Below, piece after piece: positions 12,201 to 24,075 of a stretch of 64,000 bases of DNA. Position 1 is the stretch's first letter, and each line of letters starts with the position of its first letter. The translations under genes and the position numbers were made by a program. This stretch comes from Macrostomum hystrix (lineage: Eukaryota > Platyhelminthes > Macrostomidae), in assembly GCA_950097015.1 (NCBI GenBank), contig CATNEN010000001.1:10387001-10451000 (forward strand). The letters are read 5' to 3'. Under the pieces are notes generated by a model. The model had not been told where the DNA came from. It worked only from the letters and a program-made list of their open reading frames with translations, and searched no databases.

Positions 12201-13668
12201 TTTTTCAGTGGATTTGGGAATCGAACCCTTGACTTTCTAGTGGTGAGTCTAATTAATATATAAATTACACCTGTCTGTCTTGTAGCTTCGCTCTCTCAAC
12301 CAGAGAATCGCTGAGATTCGCGCCAGAGATTCAGCAAACGAGGCGGCTGTCGCGGCGGCAGCAGCAGCAGCTTCCTGCAGCAGTTTCAGCGGCAGCCTGT
12401 CAAACAACGATGACGCAATCATTGTAGACGCCGGGGTTGACTGCAACAATCCGGCTGGAACCGGTTCCCAGCTGCAGTCGCCGATTTTGTCCTCGGCTGA
12501 GGTGAGCGAAGCGTCCGCCTGGTCCCAGTCCCTGCCAGCTTTGATCAGCGCCAGTTCCCAAGCTAACCAGCTGCAGCAACAGCAGCAGCAGCAGCAGCTG
12601 GCTAATCGAAAGCTGAACTCATTTCGGTAAGTTCTTGTTGAGTTTTTTGTAACCTGAATCTTTCCTTTCCCCTTTCCTTAATCCTCTCTTCAATAAATCT
12701 CCCCTTTTACCCAAAATATCCTTTTCTCCCCTTAGTCTCCCCTTCCTGAAAATCGACCGTTGTCAAAATTTCTCTCCGTTTCTTTTAATCTCGCTTTTTG
12801 TTGAAATAGTGTTTTACCAAATCTCACTTTTCCTAAAATCTCACAAAGGAAATTTCTTATTTTGAAAAATTTCGTATTTTTTTAAATTCTCCGTTAAAAC
12901 TGTTTTCATTCACTGTCTCCCCTTTCCCAGTCTCCATTTCCTCAAAGATCTTCCCTTTCAAAGATCTCCCCTTTCAAAGATCTCCCCTTTCAAAGATCTC
13001 CCCTTTCAAAGATCTCCCCTTTCAAAGATCTCCCCTTTCAAAGATCTCCCCTTTCAAAGATCTCCCCTTTCAAAGATCTCCCCTTTCAAAGATCTCCCCT
13101 TTCAAAGATATCCCCTTTTCGTAAATCTCACATTTCTCAAAGTCTACCTCCTCCCTTCCCCAACATCTCCTATTTCTGAAAATCTAGCCTTTCCCAATCC
13201 CCCTTTCCCTTTAAAATCGCCGCTTTTAAAAATCTCTTCATTCACCGTCTCCCCTTATCCCAAAATCTCCCCTTTCCCAGTCTCCCCTTCCTAAGAAATC
13301 TCCCCTTTCTCAAAGTGTCAAAATTCTCAGAAACGCTCAAGTATCCTAACCATCGAATATCATTGGAAAATTGCAGCGCGTTCAGCAAGCCGCAGCCGCC
13401 CCATCGTCGGTGTCCGAACGCTTCAGCCGTGGCCTCCACAGTCAGCGTCGACTCGGGCTTCCAGGACATCTCGTCGTGCTGCACCAGCTCCACTACTAGC
13501 CTGGAGTTAAACTGTCAGGCCAAGTTGACGTGCCATTTGAAACAGCTGGCCACCACTGGTAGCAGTGCACCTGCTGCTGCTGCTGATGCTGCCGCCGCCG
13601 CTGATGATGAAGTTGTCAATGTCTTGGACGGCCAACACGAAGCCATGGATGAGGATGGGGACTTTTAA
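6269..13668 (+). CDS. Unrecognised Q-rich coiled-coil protein, 3' exons
   Basis: Four plus-strand exons can be joined with matching phases: 6269-6469, 11382-11525, 12286-12626 and 13377-13668. Together they give 325 residues ending in TAA. Acceptors are ccccacag, caacccag, cttgtag and attgcag; donors are gtgagt, gtaagg and gtaagt. Junctions one and two are phase 0, and the third splits an Arg codon (CG/C). Exon 1 holds a polyglutamine/proline tract, then an acidic VEEESSPSE end. Exon 2 and the start of exon 3 are charged and heptad-like (LVQLQEEAAVQRAL; QLKRKRTQEYQRSQEKLRSL), which suggests a coiled coil. Exon 3 then has an alanine run and a second glutamine run. Exon 4 is Ser/Thr/Ala-rich and ends in MDEDGDF. 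Upstream exons are probably left of 6269 or outside the window. I do not recognise the family. Splicing is well supported by phase; function is unknown. Confidence 0.72.
6470..6829. other. Intronic unique sequence
   Basis: Start of the 4.9 kb first intron of the coiled-coil gene. AT-rich, with no repeats and no additional exon that I can support. Confidence 0.5.
6830..7365. repeat. Intronic minisatellite, 20 bp unit
   Basis: About 26 copies of CTATGACCTACTTCCCTCAG with variants (GTCATGATCTAC, CTTTCTTC). It lies in the first intron of the coiled-coil gene. It shares a TGACC core with the preceding array, but unit lengths differ (20 versus 33), so common origin is uncertain. Confidence 0.93.
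7366..7876. other. Intronic unique sequence
   Basis: Non-repetitive stretch between two arrays inside the first intron of the coiled-coil gene. I see no exon or motif I can support. Confidence 0.45.
7877..10085. repeat. 2.2 kb minisatellite, 16 bp GAGACA-type unit
   Basis: About 138 copies of GAGACACGGGAGAGAT with variants (GGCAGAGAT, GGGGAGAGAT, GAGATAAG, CGCAGAGAT, GGGCGAGAT). Larger internal duplications are visible. The sequence around 7892-8390 recurs around 8402-8900 at a 510 bp offset, including a rare short unit (AGAGAAGACA at 8021 and 8531). A second block shared between about 9055 and 9610 repeats again near 9805. The minus strand is open for more than 700 codons in three frames only because the unit lacks stops. 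Confidence 0.96.
10086..10879. other. Intronic unique sequence
   Basis: Non-repetitive part of the first intron of the coiled-coil gene. A short exon-like piece (tccag at about 10155, gtaagt near 10194) is rejected because it would introduce an immediate stop in the required phase. Degenerate beginnings of the next array appear after about 10750. Confidence 0.45.
10880..11335. repeat. Intronic minisatellite, 18 bp unit
   Basis: Copies of AAGATGCCATTCTTGTAC and relatives (AAGATACCAATCTTGTAC, AATGTTACCAATTCTTGTAC). Degenerate copies extend leftward to about 10750. The array ends 46 bp before the acceptor of the second visible exon of the coiled-coil gene. Confidence 0.9.
11615..11982 (-). mobile_element. 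tRNA-derived SINE, family 1, copy 1
   Basis: Read on the minus strand, the element opens with a tRNA-like head. It has an A box TGGCAGAGCGGTTAA (about 11957-11971), then GCGTTTGCCTCTCGCACC, and a B box GAGCTCGATTCC (about 11918-11931). A non-tRNA body with a CA/TG-rich stretch follows, and the element ends in a short (ATT)n tail. Flanks carry an imperfect direct repeat ATTCC[CT]TAG at 11605-11613 and 11983-11991, consistent with a target-site duplication. It sits in an intron of the coiled-coil gene, antisense to it. Confidence 0.82.
12030..12245 (-). mobile_element. Second SINE-like family, truncated copy
   Basis: On the minus strand, AAGGGTTCGATTCCC (about 12214-12229) is a good pol III B box. 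It is followed by a conserved-looking core (AAGCAATGCAGAGTTAAG read on plus) and a short inverted motif around CAGTCCATGGACT. The 5' tRNA half is missing: the element stops about 40 bp before a coding exon. A diverged piece of the same family recurs at 49040-49105 and 49455-49497. Confidence 0.6.
12941..13114. repeat. Intronic minisatellite, 16 bp unit, near identical
   Basis: Ten or so tandem copies of TCTCCCCTTTCAAAGA with almost no divergence, flanked by pyrimidine-rich intronic sequence built of similar words (TCTCCCCTTTCC). It lies in the last intron of the coiled-coil gene. The perfect identity suggests a recent expansion. Confidence 0.93.
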
Positions 13669-13861
13669 AAGCTACTCAAAATTATTTCGAGATCTTGCTT
13701 TGCTGTCTGCAAACCGGTGTGCCTATTGTATTGGAGTCATTTCGATTGGCAAAAATTTTTATATCACTGACACTGTCCATTTTTATAAATTCTCTTATGA
13801 ACTTTGAAATCGCATAAGATTGAATTAGTGACCTTTTACCTAAATTTACTTTTCCAATTCA

Positions 13862-14375
13862 GCCTATCAAACTACCAATCTACCGCGTCAAACTACCAAT
13901 CTACCCTGTCAAACTACCAATCTACCGCATCAAACTACCAATCCAGCCTATCAAACTACCGATCTTCCCTTTCAAACTAACAATCTACCCTATCAAACTA
14001 CCAATCTACCCTGTCAAACTACCAATCTACCCTATCAAACTACCAATCTACCCTGTCAAACTAACAATCTACCGCATCAAACTACCAATCCAGCCTATCA
14101 AACTACCAATCTACCGCATCAAACTACCAATCTACCCTGTCAAACTAACAATCTACCGCATCAAACTACCAATCCAGCCTATCAAGCTACCAATCTACCG
14201 CATCAAACTACCAATCTACCCTATCAAACTACCGATCTTCCCTTTCAAACTACCAATCTACCCTATCAAACTACCAATCTACCCTATCAAACTACCTATC
14301 TACCCTATCAAACTACCAATCTACCCTATCAAACTACCAATCTACCCTATCAAACTACCAATCTACTCTGTCATA
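13862..14375. repeat. Minisatellite, 21 bp unit
   Basis: About 24 copies of CTACCAATCTACCCTATCAAA with variants (CCGCATCAAA, CCTGTCAAA, CAGCCTATCAAA). It begins about 190 bp after the stop codon of the coiled-coil gene, so it could lie in that gene's 3' untranslated region. Confidence 0.95.
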
Positions 14376-15239
14376 CAAACACTTTACCTATCAATACCAG
14401 CATTTTCTATCCACTCACCAAACCTACTTTATTTGCTTGCCTATTTCGAATTGTTTTTTTGGTTTCCCAAAGTCCTAATCTTTGTTTAAATGAGTCTTTG
14501 TTTCCTCAATGATTTTTTTAGCTAAAAAGGCCTTTGTGATTAGTTGTGTGGCCGCCTGACCTAAGTGTGAACTATCTGTGCTATTTCCGTATATTTATAT
14601 GTTCACCTCTTAGTCTTATTTTACGTTTTAAATGGCTTAGAATCAGTTCAGCTAAATTTATATTTTTATATTCGCTTTATCCTACTTATATTTTTATACG
14701 AGTAGAGTAGTGAGGAAGCGACTGTAAAACTTAGCGATTTCATTTATCAATCATATTGAAGGCTGATATAAAAATGCAACTCTGTGCTTTTTTCAGATGT
14801 GAGCTACTTGTGTTTCACGCCTGTATTAACTACCGTAACAGTTATATAAGTACACTAATTGTGCAAAGGATCAATTACGCATGCAATGACTCTTTCACAC
14901 TAAATGCACATGTCATACACTGCTATAGTTTATTAATAACCATGGCAATCTGCCCTGTTTGACTGAAAGTATTCTTTTTTATGACACAATGCTAACCTTT
15001 TATAACAAAAAAACGTTTGATAATGCAAGGAATTGTTCAGTGTTACATTGTTTAATCGAATATATAAATATATTTATACATATATCTTCATATATATTTC
15101 CAGGTTGAGTAATTGCTCAATTTTAAAAGTGCAACACAATTGAGCACGCTGAATCTGATGAAAATTTAACGGCAAAAGTTTTTGCTTTTGTGCGATCGAC
15201 TTTTTATTTATGCGACTGTAACACAGCATGAATTTATTG
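14376..15239. other. Unique AT-rich spacer
   Basis: Contains ATATA-rich stretches and no supported gene. The open frame near 14756 has no recognisable content. Confidence 0.5.
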
Positions 15240-15775
15240 TCTGATCTAGTACTGGTCTACAGACTCATCTAGTTCTGATCGATAGGCTAATCTAGTTCTG
15301 ATCTACAGACTCATCTAGTTTTAATCTACAGACTCATCTAGTTCTGATCTACAGACTCATCTAGTTTTAATCTATATACTCTTATATTTCTAATCTACAG
15401 ACTCATCTAGTTCTGATCGATAGGCTAATCTAGTTCTGATCTACAGACTCATCTAGTTCTAATCTACAGACTCATCTAGTTCTGATCTATAGACTCATCT
15501 AGTTCTGATCGATAGACTCATCTAGTTCTAATCTATATACTCTTATATTTCTAATCTACAGACTCATCTAGTTCCAATCTATAGACTCATCTAGTTCTGA
15601 TCTACAGACTCATCTAGTTCTAATCTACTGACTAATCTAGTTCTAATCTACAGACTCATCTAGTTCTGATCTACAGACTCATCTAGTTCTAGTCTACAGA
15701 CTCATCTAGTTATGATCTACAGACTCATCTAGTTCTGATTGATAGACTCATCTAGTTCTGGTCTAAATCTATCAT
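15240..15775. repeat. Minisatellite, 23 bp unit
   Basis: About 23 copies built on ACAGACTCATCTAGTTCTG with ATCT linking the units. Variants include GATCGATAGGCTAATC and a divergent ATCTATATACTCTTATATTTC unit that recurs twice (about 15370 and 15530), indicating block duplication. Degenerate copies trail off to about 15860. Confidence 0.93.
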
Positions 15776-16499
15776 CTATGATTGACAGATTATCTTATAA
15801 CGATCTACAGATAATCTAGTTACGATTTACTGATAATTTAGTTCTGTTCGACAGACAATGTTTTCCGAATCTATCGATTAATTTAGATTAAAACATTATT
15901 AGAGACTAAGCCTGAAGCAGTGTAGTCACTAGAACGAATTTATCTTTTCACAAAAATCCCAATAAAAGCTTCCAAGTAATTTATCCCGTCTCACTCAAAG
16001 CTGCTATGTGAGGAGGATTTCAATGGGATCATGAGCAAACTGACTTGCCACCTGAGCTCCCGACGTCTCAGAAAAATTTAAAGTCCCGCAGTTAGATGAA
16101 TTTGGCTAAGATTTGGCCTAAATAAATTTCTATGCATAGCAACACGCGAGACAATTTGTTGTACAGCCTTTGAGTTGCTCTCAAATCTACTGTACACACA
16201 CACTATAGACTCAAAAATAGCCTGTGTATGTACATACAGTAATTAATCATTTGGTGCCTGATTAGGCAGTGATATCACTTATAGAATAAGCTCAGTTAGG
16301 GTTGACTTCCCAGTAAGTAGTCAGCTAATACTGATGTGTCAATGTAAAAGTACAATCTGCTGATTAATATCCAGCGTTATGCAGTAGAAAAAAGCAATGG
16401 TGTATTATTTTTAATCATATTAATAAACTATTTTTTTAGATTTTTAATACGTTTATTGTTAAATGCTAAAATAACAGAAGTCTGATAGTCGATAAACCT
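15776..16499. other. Unique spacer, no gene seen
   Basis: Non-repetitive AT-rich sequence with no supported coding or RNA feature. Confidence 0.5.
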
Positions 16500-17270
16500 T
16501 AATCTCAACTTCCGTCTCAATCTATATATTACTCTGTCTCAACCTACATCTCACTCTCCGTCTCAACCTACATCTCACTCTCCGTCTCAACCTACATCTC
16601 ACTCTCCGTCTCAACCTACATCTCCCTCTCCGTCTCAACCTACATCTCACTCTCCGTCTCAACCTACATCTCCCTCTCCGTCTCAACCTACATCTCACTC
16701 TCCGTCTAAACCTACATCTCACTCTCTGTCTCAACCTATATCTCACTCTCGGTCTCAACCTACATCTCCTTCTCGGTCTCAACCTACATCTCACTCTCCG
16801 TCTCAACCTACATCTCCCTCTCCGTCTCAACCTACATCTCACTCTCCGTCTCAACCTACATCTCCCTCTCCGTCTCAACCTACATCTCCCTCTCCGTCTC
16901 AACCTACATCTCACTCTCCGTCTCAACCTACATCTCCCTCTCCGTCTCAACCTACATCTCACTCTCCGTCTCAACCTGCATCTCACTCTCGGTCTCAACC
17001 TACATCTCCTTCTCGGTCTCAACCTACATCTCACTCTCCGTCTAAACCTACATCTCAATCTGTCTCAACCTACATCTCAATCTGTCTCAACCTACATCTC
17101 AATCTGTCTGAAACGACATCTCAATCTGTCTCAACCTACATCTCATTCAGTCTCAACCTACATCTCATTCAGTCTCAACCTACATCTCATTCAGTCTCAA
17201 CCTACATCTCAATCTGTCTCAACCTACATCTCAATCAGTCTCAACCTACATCTCACCTCCCGTCTTCACA
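16500..17270. repeat. Minisatellite, 24 bp then 22 bp GTCTCA-type unit
   Basis: The left part repeats a 24 bp unit containing TCTCAACCTACATCTC preceded by CTCTCCG. From about 17050 the unit shortens to 22 bp (CAATCTG or CATTCAG in place of CTCTCCG). The minus-strand Arg-rich open frame over 16522-17058 is an artefact of the 24 bp period. Confidence 0.94.
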
Positions 17271-17884
17271 TATCTCGACCAACATCTCACCCCAAGTTAA
17301 GTCACCCCTCGTTAACGCCAGTCAGCATTATCCCAGTTATCAAGACTTATTACTTTAGTCGCATCCTGACAGACATTACTCAAAATTCAAGTAAATAGCC
17401 TATGTTGCAAGGGTCCTCAACTCAATAATCTAAACCTCACTAAAGCTAGCTACGGCCATTTTACCGACAATGTCAAAAACTCCCTTGGGAAAATGATTCT
17501 GCCTGTGTCTCTCGTCTAGCATTGATCGATAAATTAATCAAACGATTAATAGATGGGAGGGTAATTAAAACTGATCCCATTACTACAGTAACTGGGAGAC
17601 TGACCGCCATGAGCTCAGGAATGAGATATGACTACAGCTTACCCCAGCTAATTCTCTCTGGATACGATTTTATTGAGCCTTAGTTGCAGTCAAATCTCCC
17701 AGTCAGTCTGCTCACTTCCTTGATGCGCAGGCACTATCGCTGCCGATATTGACTTTTCGCTTTAATAAAAACTTTTGAGTCACTGGCCAGTGGCAAATCA
17801 AAATGCATATGCCGTCTTAATTTGCATGGGAGCAACACCTGCTATAATGTCCATTTGAAAGCTTTGGGATCTAAATTTTATCCG
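17271..17884. other. Unique spacer, no gene seen
   Basis: Non-repetitive sequence separating two arrays that use the same core word, so the two may once have been one array split by an insertion. I see no ends of a mobile element. Confidence 0.45.
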
Positions 17885-18785
17885 TCTCAATATCTTTCTC
17901 ATCCTGTCTCACCCTAAATCTCATCCCTGTCTCAACCTATATCTCACCTGCTGTCTTAACCTACATCTCACCTGCTGTCTTAACCTACATCTCACCTGCT
18001 GTCTTAACCTACATCTCACCTGCTGTCTTAACCTACATCTCACCTGCTGTCTTAACCTACATCTCACCTGCTGTCTTAACATAAATCTCATCCCTGTCTC
18101 AACCTACATCTCACCTGCTGTCTTAACCTACATCTCACCTGCTGTCTTAACCTACATCTCACCTGCTGTCTTAACCTACATCTCACCTGCTGTCTTAACC
18201 TACATCTCACCTGCTGTCTTAACATAAATCTCATCCCTGTCTCAACCTATATCTCACCTGCTGTCTTAACCTACATCTCACCTGCTGTCTTAACCTACAT
18301 CTCACCTGCTGTCTTAACCTACATCTCACCTGCTGTCTTAACCTAAATCTCATCCCTGTCTCAACCTATATCTCACCTGCTGTCTTAACCTACATCTCAC
18401 CTACTGTCTTAACCTACATCTCACCTGCTGTCTTAAACTACATCTCACCTCTAGTCTCAACCTACATCTCAATCTGTCTCAACCTACATCTCAATCTGTC
18501 TCAACCTACATCTCAATCTGTCTCAACCTACATCTCAATCTGTCTCAACCTACATCTCAATCTGTCTCAACCTACATCTCAATCTGTCTCAACCTACATC
18601 TCAATCTGTCTCAACCTACATCTCAATCTGTCTCAACCTACATCTCAATCTGTCTCAACCTACATCTCAATCTGTCTCAACCTAGATCTCAATCTGTCTC
18701 AACCTACATCTCAATCTGTCTCAACCTACATCTCAATCTGTCTCAACCTACATCTCAATCTGTCTCAACCTACATCTCACCGCCT
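17885..18785. repeat. Minisatellite, 24 and 22 bp GTCTCA-type units
   Basis: The first part has a 24 bp unit (CTTAACCTACATCTCACCTG with GCTGT). The second (about 18450-18780) has a 22 bp unit (CTGTCTCAACCTACATCTCA plus AT) repeated about 15 times with almost no change. The second half matches the 17050-17230 units, so the two arrays are related. Confidence 0.95.
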
Positions 18786-19176
18786 CACCACCCATCAGCA
18801 TCAGATCATCACAAGTGCACAATATCCTAGTAGAGCGTACATTAGCTATCGAATAGAAGCCAAGAAAGAAAATTCATTATTCATGCCCGCTAGAAACCTT
18901 ACCAAGGAACATAGGGACCCTCACACAGTTGGCAGTAGCGAAGGCTATCCATTCTCAGTTTGCCTTGAATCTTATTCCCGCTAATATTGCCGGCAGGGAA
19001 CCACTTGGGACTTTCCGAATGTTGTCCACAAAATATACGAATTTTGTTTGTTCTGTGAATCTAATTCTACATTCGAAATATGGGCCTAGTACGGTAAAAG
19101 AAGCGAATAGATTTGGCTGAAAATTTTTTCGTTTTGAAAATTCTAACAACTGCTCTGCATGCATGTATGTGCCGAT
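18786..19176. other. Unique spacer between two arrays
   Basis: Non-repetitive. A 63-codon open frame has no recognisable domain and no splice context. I do not call a gene. Confidence 0.5.
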
Positions 19177-19880
19177 GAGATGAGACACGGGAGAGATGAG
19201 ACAGAAGAGAAATGAGACACTGGAGAGATGAGACACTGGAGAGATGAGACGCGAGAGAGATGAGACACGAGAGAGATGAGACACGAGAGAGATGAGACAC
19301 GAGAGAGATGAGACACGAGAGAGATGAGACACGAGAGAGATGAGACACGAGAGAGATGAGACACGAGAGAGATGAGACACGAGAGAGATGAGACACGGAA
19401 GAGATGAGACAGAAGAGAGATGAGACACTGGAGAGATGAGACACTGGAGAGATGAGACAGAAGAGAGATGAGACAGGGGAGAGATGAGACAGGGGAGAGA
19501 TGAGACACGGGAGAGATGATATAGGAAAGAGATGAAACAGGTTAGAGATGAAACAGGAGAGAGGTGAGACGCGGGAGAGATGAGACAGAGGAGAGATGAG
19601 ACAGAGGAGAGATGAGACACGGGAGAGATGAGACAAAAGAGAGATGAGACAGAGGAGAGATGAGACACGGGAGAGATGAGACACGGGAGAGATAAGACAG
19701 AAGAGAGATGAGACAAAAGAGAGATGAGACACGGGAAAGATGAGACGTGGGAGAGATGAGACACGGGAGAGATGAGACAGGGGAGAGATGAGACAGGTTA
19801 GAGATGAGACACGGGAGAGATGAGACAGGGGGCAGATGAGACAGGTGAGAGATGAGACAGGGGGCAGATGAGACTGGCGA
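19177..19880. repeat. Second 16 bp GAGACA-type minisatellite
   Basis: About 44 copies of GAGACACGAGAGAGAT and relatives (GGGAGAGAT, AGAAGAGAT, TGGAGAGAT). Unit and phase match the array at 7877-10085, about 9 kb away. The central block 19250-19390 is nearly homogeneous; the flanks are mixed. Confidence 0.95.
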
Positions 19881-20744
19881 GTTGTCAATCTTATAGCTAG
19901 CTAAATGTTTTTTTATATGTGGGAGATTTTTTTCTCATGTTTGCACTTCTATGAATTCTAACCGGGTGGTGGAGAGTTCGAAGCCGAGTCCAGCTGTGCC
20001 AACAGATCGAGTCGTTGATCAATACACCTGATATTTACACAACAATACATTAGCTGCGGTAGAAAATTGTTGAACAAGTCTCCCTTGTTCAATGTTCAAT
20101 AACATGGTTGAATCTGAGTAGTCAACTCAGAAACAGCCGAGTCGCTGATTCTCATTTATTTATTCGGGAATGGCATCTAACAAGCCAATCGAATTTCTAA
20201 AGATGACATTTGAAAAGGCTCGCCAGTAGTTAAGTTTAGGATTCTGAAGTAACTCACGGAGCTGAGCCCAACAGGAACTAGACCGGACCGCCTTGCTCAA
20301 TTCGATAATCTCATGGACAATCAGACCTGCTTTGAGAACATTCGTGAGCTGATGGGGCTATACAGTGTATTTTTGCGATGACACATCATTATCTCGCAGT
20401 GTTGGGAAGCGAGGTATTAATCTATTGGGAATTTGTTATCTTCATAACATGCGAACCCACCCCCGCATGGCGTCAATTTCAGAGGCGGGCAAAACTTTTG
20501 AAATTACTTTCACCGTACTCAGATGAAACTGCACTCCTGAGTCCTGTGAATGAGTTGATGTTTTTTTATTTTGTGGGACATTATCAAGTTGTGCGAATTT
20601 CGATTCATAAAGAATTTCCTGTTTATTAAATACGGTTTTCGGAAATTTACAGAATACTCGTAGCAGAGTTTAGGAATTTTCCGAATAAAAAGTATTATTA
20701 TTTTTCTTAAAATGGTTTTAAAATTAACAAATTTCTCACTGAAA
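19881..20744. other. Unique spacer, no gene seen
   Basis: Non-repetitive. Around 19970-19995 the word GAGTTCGAAGCC resembles a pol III B box, but no A box is at the right distance, so no SINE is called. Confidence 0.4.
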
Positions 20745-21765
20745 TTCCATATTCTCACCGAATTTCCCCTTCGTTCCGAATTTTCTAATTGTCCCTGAGT
20801 TTCCCAATTCTCCCTGAATTTCCCAATTCTCACTAAATTTTCCGATTCTCCCGAATTTCCCAATTCTCACTAAATTTTCCGATTCTCCCGAATTTTCCAA
20901 TTCTCACTAAATTTCCCGATTCTCCCCGAAATTCCCAATTCTCCCCGAATTTCCCATTTCTCACTAAATGTCCCAATTCCCCCCGAATTTACCGATTCTC
21001 ACTAAATTTCCCAATTCTCCCTGAATTTCCCGATTCTCCCGAATTTCCCAATTCTCACTAAATTTCCCAATTCTCCCTGAATTTCCCGATTCTCACTAAA
21101 TTTCCCAATTCTCCCCGAAATTCCCAATTCTCCCTGAATTTCCCGATTCTCCCTGAATTTCCCAATTCTCACTAAATTTCCCAATTCTCCCTGAATTTCC
21201 CGATTCTCACTAAATTTCCCAATTCTCCCCGAAATTCCCAATTCTCCCTGAATTTCCCAATTCTCCCTGAATTTCCCAATTGTCCCTGAATTTCCCAATT
21301 CTCCCTGAATTTCCCAATTCTCACTAAGTTTCCCGATTCTCCCCGAAATTCCCAATTCTCCCCGAATTTCCCATTTCTCACTAAATGTCCCAATTCCCCC
21401 CGAATTTACCGATTCTCACTAAATTTCCCAATTCTCCCTGAATTTCCCGATTCTCCCGAATATCCCAATTCTCCCTAAATTTCCCGATTCTCCTGAATTT
21501 CCCAATTCTCACTAAATTTCCCAATTCTCCCTGAATTTCCCGATTCTCACTAAATTTCTCAATTCTCCCTGAATTTCCCAATTGTCCCTGAATTTCCCAA
21601 TTCTCCCTGAATTTCCCAATTCTCACTGAAGTTCCTGAGTCTCCCCGAATTTCCCGATTATCCTAATTCTCCCCGAATTTCCCAATTCTCCCTAAATTTC
21701 CTAATTCGCCAATTCACCTTGAATTTTCTAATTCTTTCTAAATTCGCTGATTCTCCCCAAATTTA
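20745..21765. repeat. Minisatellite, 19 bp unit
   Basis: About 54 copies of CCCAATTCTCCCTGAATTT with variants CACTAAATTT, CCCGAAATT and CCGATTCTC. A block at about 20925-21030 recurs at about 21350-21450 (both contain CATTTCTCACTAAATGTCCC), showing internal duplication. Degenerate units extend to about 21910. Confidence 0.95.
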
Positions 21766-21911
21766 CCAAATTCTCTTTAAAATTTTCTTTTTTTATGAGA
21801 TTTGTTTTCCTATTGTCTGATTATCCCATAATTTTTGAAGTCCTAAACATCTGAATTTCTTGATTATTTCAAAATTTTCCCATTTTACCCAGAATTTCCT
21901 GAGATTTTCCA

Positions 21912-22529
21912 ATGAAACTGAGAACAGTCACTCAAAGTTTGCAGTTCCATCAGCACCTTAGATAAACTATTGTCAGCCTGGCCTTCAATAGTTTAGTCGC
22001 ATAGATACGTATCAGGCAGCATCTGAGCAGCTGCTGTTTGGTTTCCGAATACACTTTGCACCAGCCTCGTAACCGCGACGCGCTACTGGTCAGAAAGAAT
22101 TTGGGAAGAAAATTCCCCAAAGCCTCTCTTCCTCCAGTTTTCTACAAACTAGCTGCCCTCACAACCAACAACCAACGGGGATCGACTAACTAGGGATACA
22201 AATAGAAAATATCTGGGAAATAGTAAATTCTTAAGTGCTAAACTGTTCTTCCACCATGTTAAGAAACGTGTCTTCGTTGAAGTTTTAGTTTAACAAAAAA
22301 TCTACAAATTAGCAAACAGCATTCAGCAGTTTGTTGACAGTCTTGTCAGTGCCGAAGCAGAAGACATTTTACGACGCGTAAGCTAAACATACTTTTTTGA
22401 TTTATTAGTTGTTTTGATTTTCGGCCTAATATCTGATTGTCAGTGAGTGGTGTTGAATTCTAATTATAGAATTTGGGTACATTTTAGAAACCCACACAGA
22501 ATGGACGTACAGACAGCCTGGAAGATAAA
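21912..22529. other. Unique spacer, no gene seen
   Basis: Non-repetitive sequence between a 19 bp and a 15 bp array. No coding or RNA feature I can support. Confidence 0.5.
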
Positions 22530-23010
22530 TATTGACAGTTGATAGACAGATAGATGGTGATAGAGGTAGATAGATGGTGAATATATACTTGTAGATTGGT
22601 AGATAGACAGATGTTAGATAGATTAATGGTAGATAGATAATTGGTAGATAGATAGATTGTCGATAGATGATAGATTAGATGGATGGTAGATAGATAGGTG
22701 ATAGATAGCGAGATGGTAGGTAGATAGATAATAGACAGATGGTAGATAGACTGATGGTAGATAGATAGGTGATAGATAGCGAGATGGTAGGTAGATAGAT
22801 AATAGACAGATGGTAGATAGACAGATGGTAGATAGACAGATGGTAGATAGACAGATGGTAGATAGACAGATGGTAGATAGACAGATGGTAGATAGACAGA
22901 TGGTAGATAGACAGATGGTAGATAGACAGATGGTAGATGGAGACATTGTAGATTGATAGATGGTAGATAGATACTTGGTAGATAGATTGTAGATAGATCG
23001 ATGATAGACG
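22530..23010. repeat. GATA-rich minisatellite, 15 bp unit
   Basis: Core unit GATAGACAGATGGTA, nearly homogeneous from 22800 to 22935, with looser GATAGAT/GATGGTA words on both sides. The plus strand is purine-rich GATA type. Confidence 0.93.
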
Positions 23011-23697
23011 GTAGTACGTACAGAAAGTTGCTAGATAAGCATATTTGGAGTGTATATGTTTTAAATCCAGTTTTGTTTGGCTTCTAATTGTTAGCTTTTT
23101 AATTTATTGCAAATCATTTCCAAGTCTAGATCAGTTTAATTGTAATTCTGCAGAATTTGCAGGAAAATTATTTTTGTTTAATCAAAAAGCAAATCTACCT
23201 GTCTGTCAATTTACTATTTGCAAACTCTAAAAGACAAGGTGTTTAATTATCAGCTAATGTAATTCCCCATGGGCAGGTGTCGTGGGCCAGTTTTTTCAAT
23301 TAATCCCACAACTATAGTCCGACAATGTGACAACCAACGCTGTCAGCCCTTAAGCTGTAGACACTGGCTCTCGAGGGAGAAGACACGACACGAGAAATGT
23401 CCAACTTTATTAGATAATTGCTAATTGTTAATTGGCTGCGTGGGAAGGTAAAATTGAATCAGCCTTTTAACCCAAATCCCAAACCAGTGCTATTTTACCC
23501 CCACAAAGAAATCAGATCCTTCACTTGGGAAAATAGAAAGTCAACTGAACTCACTTGAGTAAACAGGCAGCGCACCTAACATTGAGGTGGGTTGACTGTC
23601 TGCTTGAGTACCTCACTGTTTGTCGATCCAATTCAATTCGCACCAACGAACACAGCTCACTGCGATGCAAATTTATCTCTGGGTGCCCGTTTACGGG
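23011..23697. other. Unique spacer between GATA and TATC repeats
   Basis: A hydrophobic open frame near 23045 lacks an ATG and is not called. No other feature seen. Confidence 0.5.
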
Positions 23698-23734
23698 ATC
23701 TATCTATCTTTCTGTCTATCTATCTATCCATCTG

Positions 23735-23769
<35 letters not shown>

Positions 23770-23806
23770 GTCTATCTATCTATCTGTCTATCTATCTATC
23801 CATCTG

Positions 23807-23892
<86 letters not shown>

Positions 23893-23893
23893 G

Positions 23894-23969
<76 letters not shown>

Positions 23970-23976
23970 GTCTATC

Positions 23977-24074
<98 letters not shown>

Positions 24075-24075
24075 C

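Noticed and set aside
19067-19888. Minus-strand open frames with the same SHLSRVSSL peptide
   Set aside because: Same repeat artefact as the 7.9-10.1 kb array.
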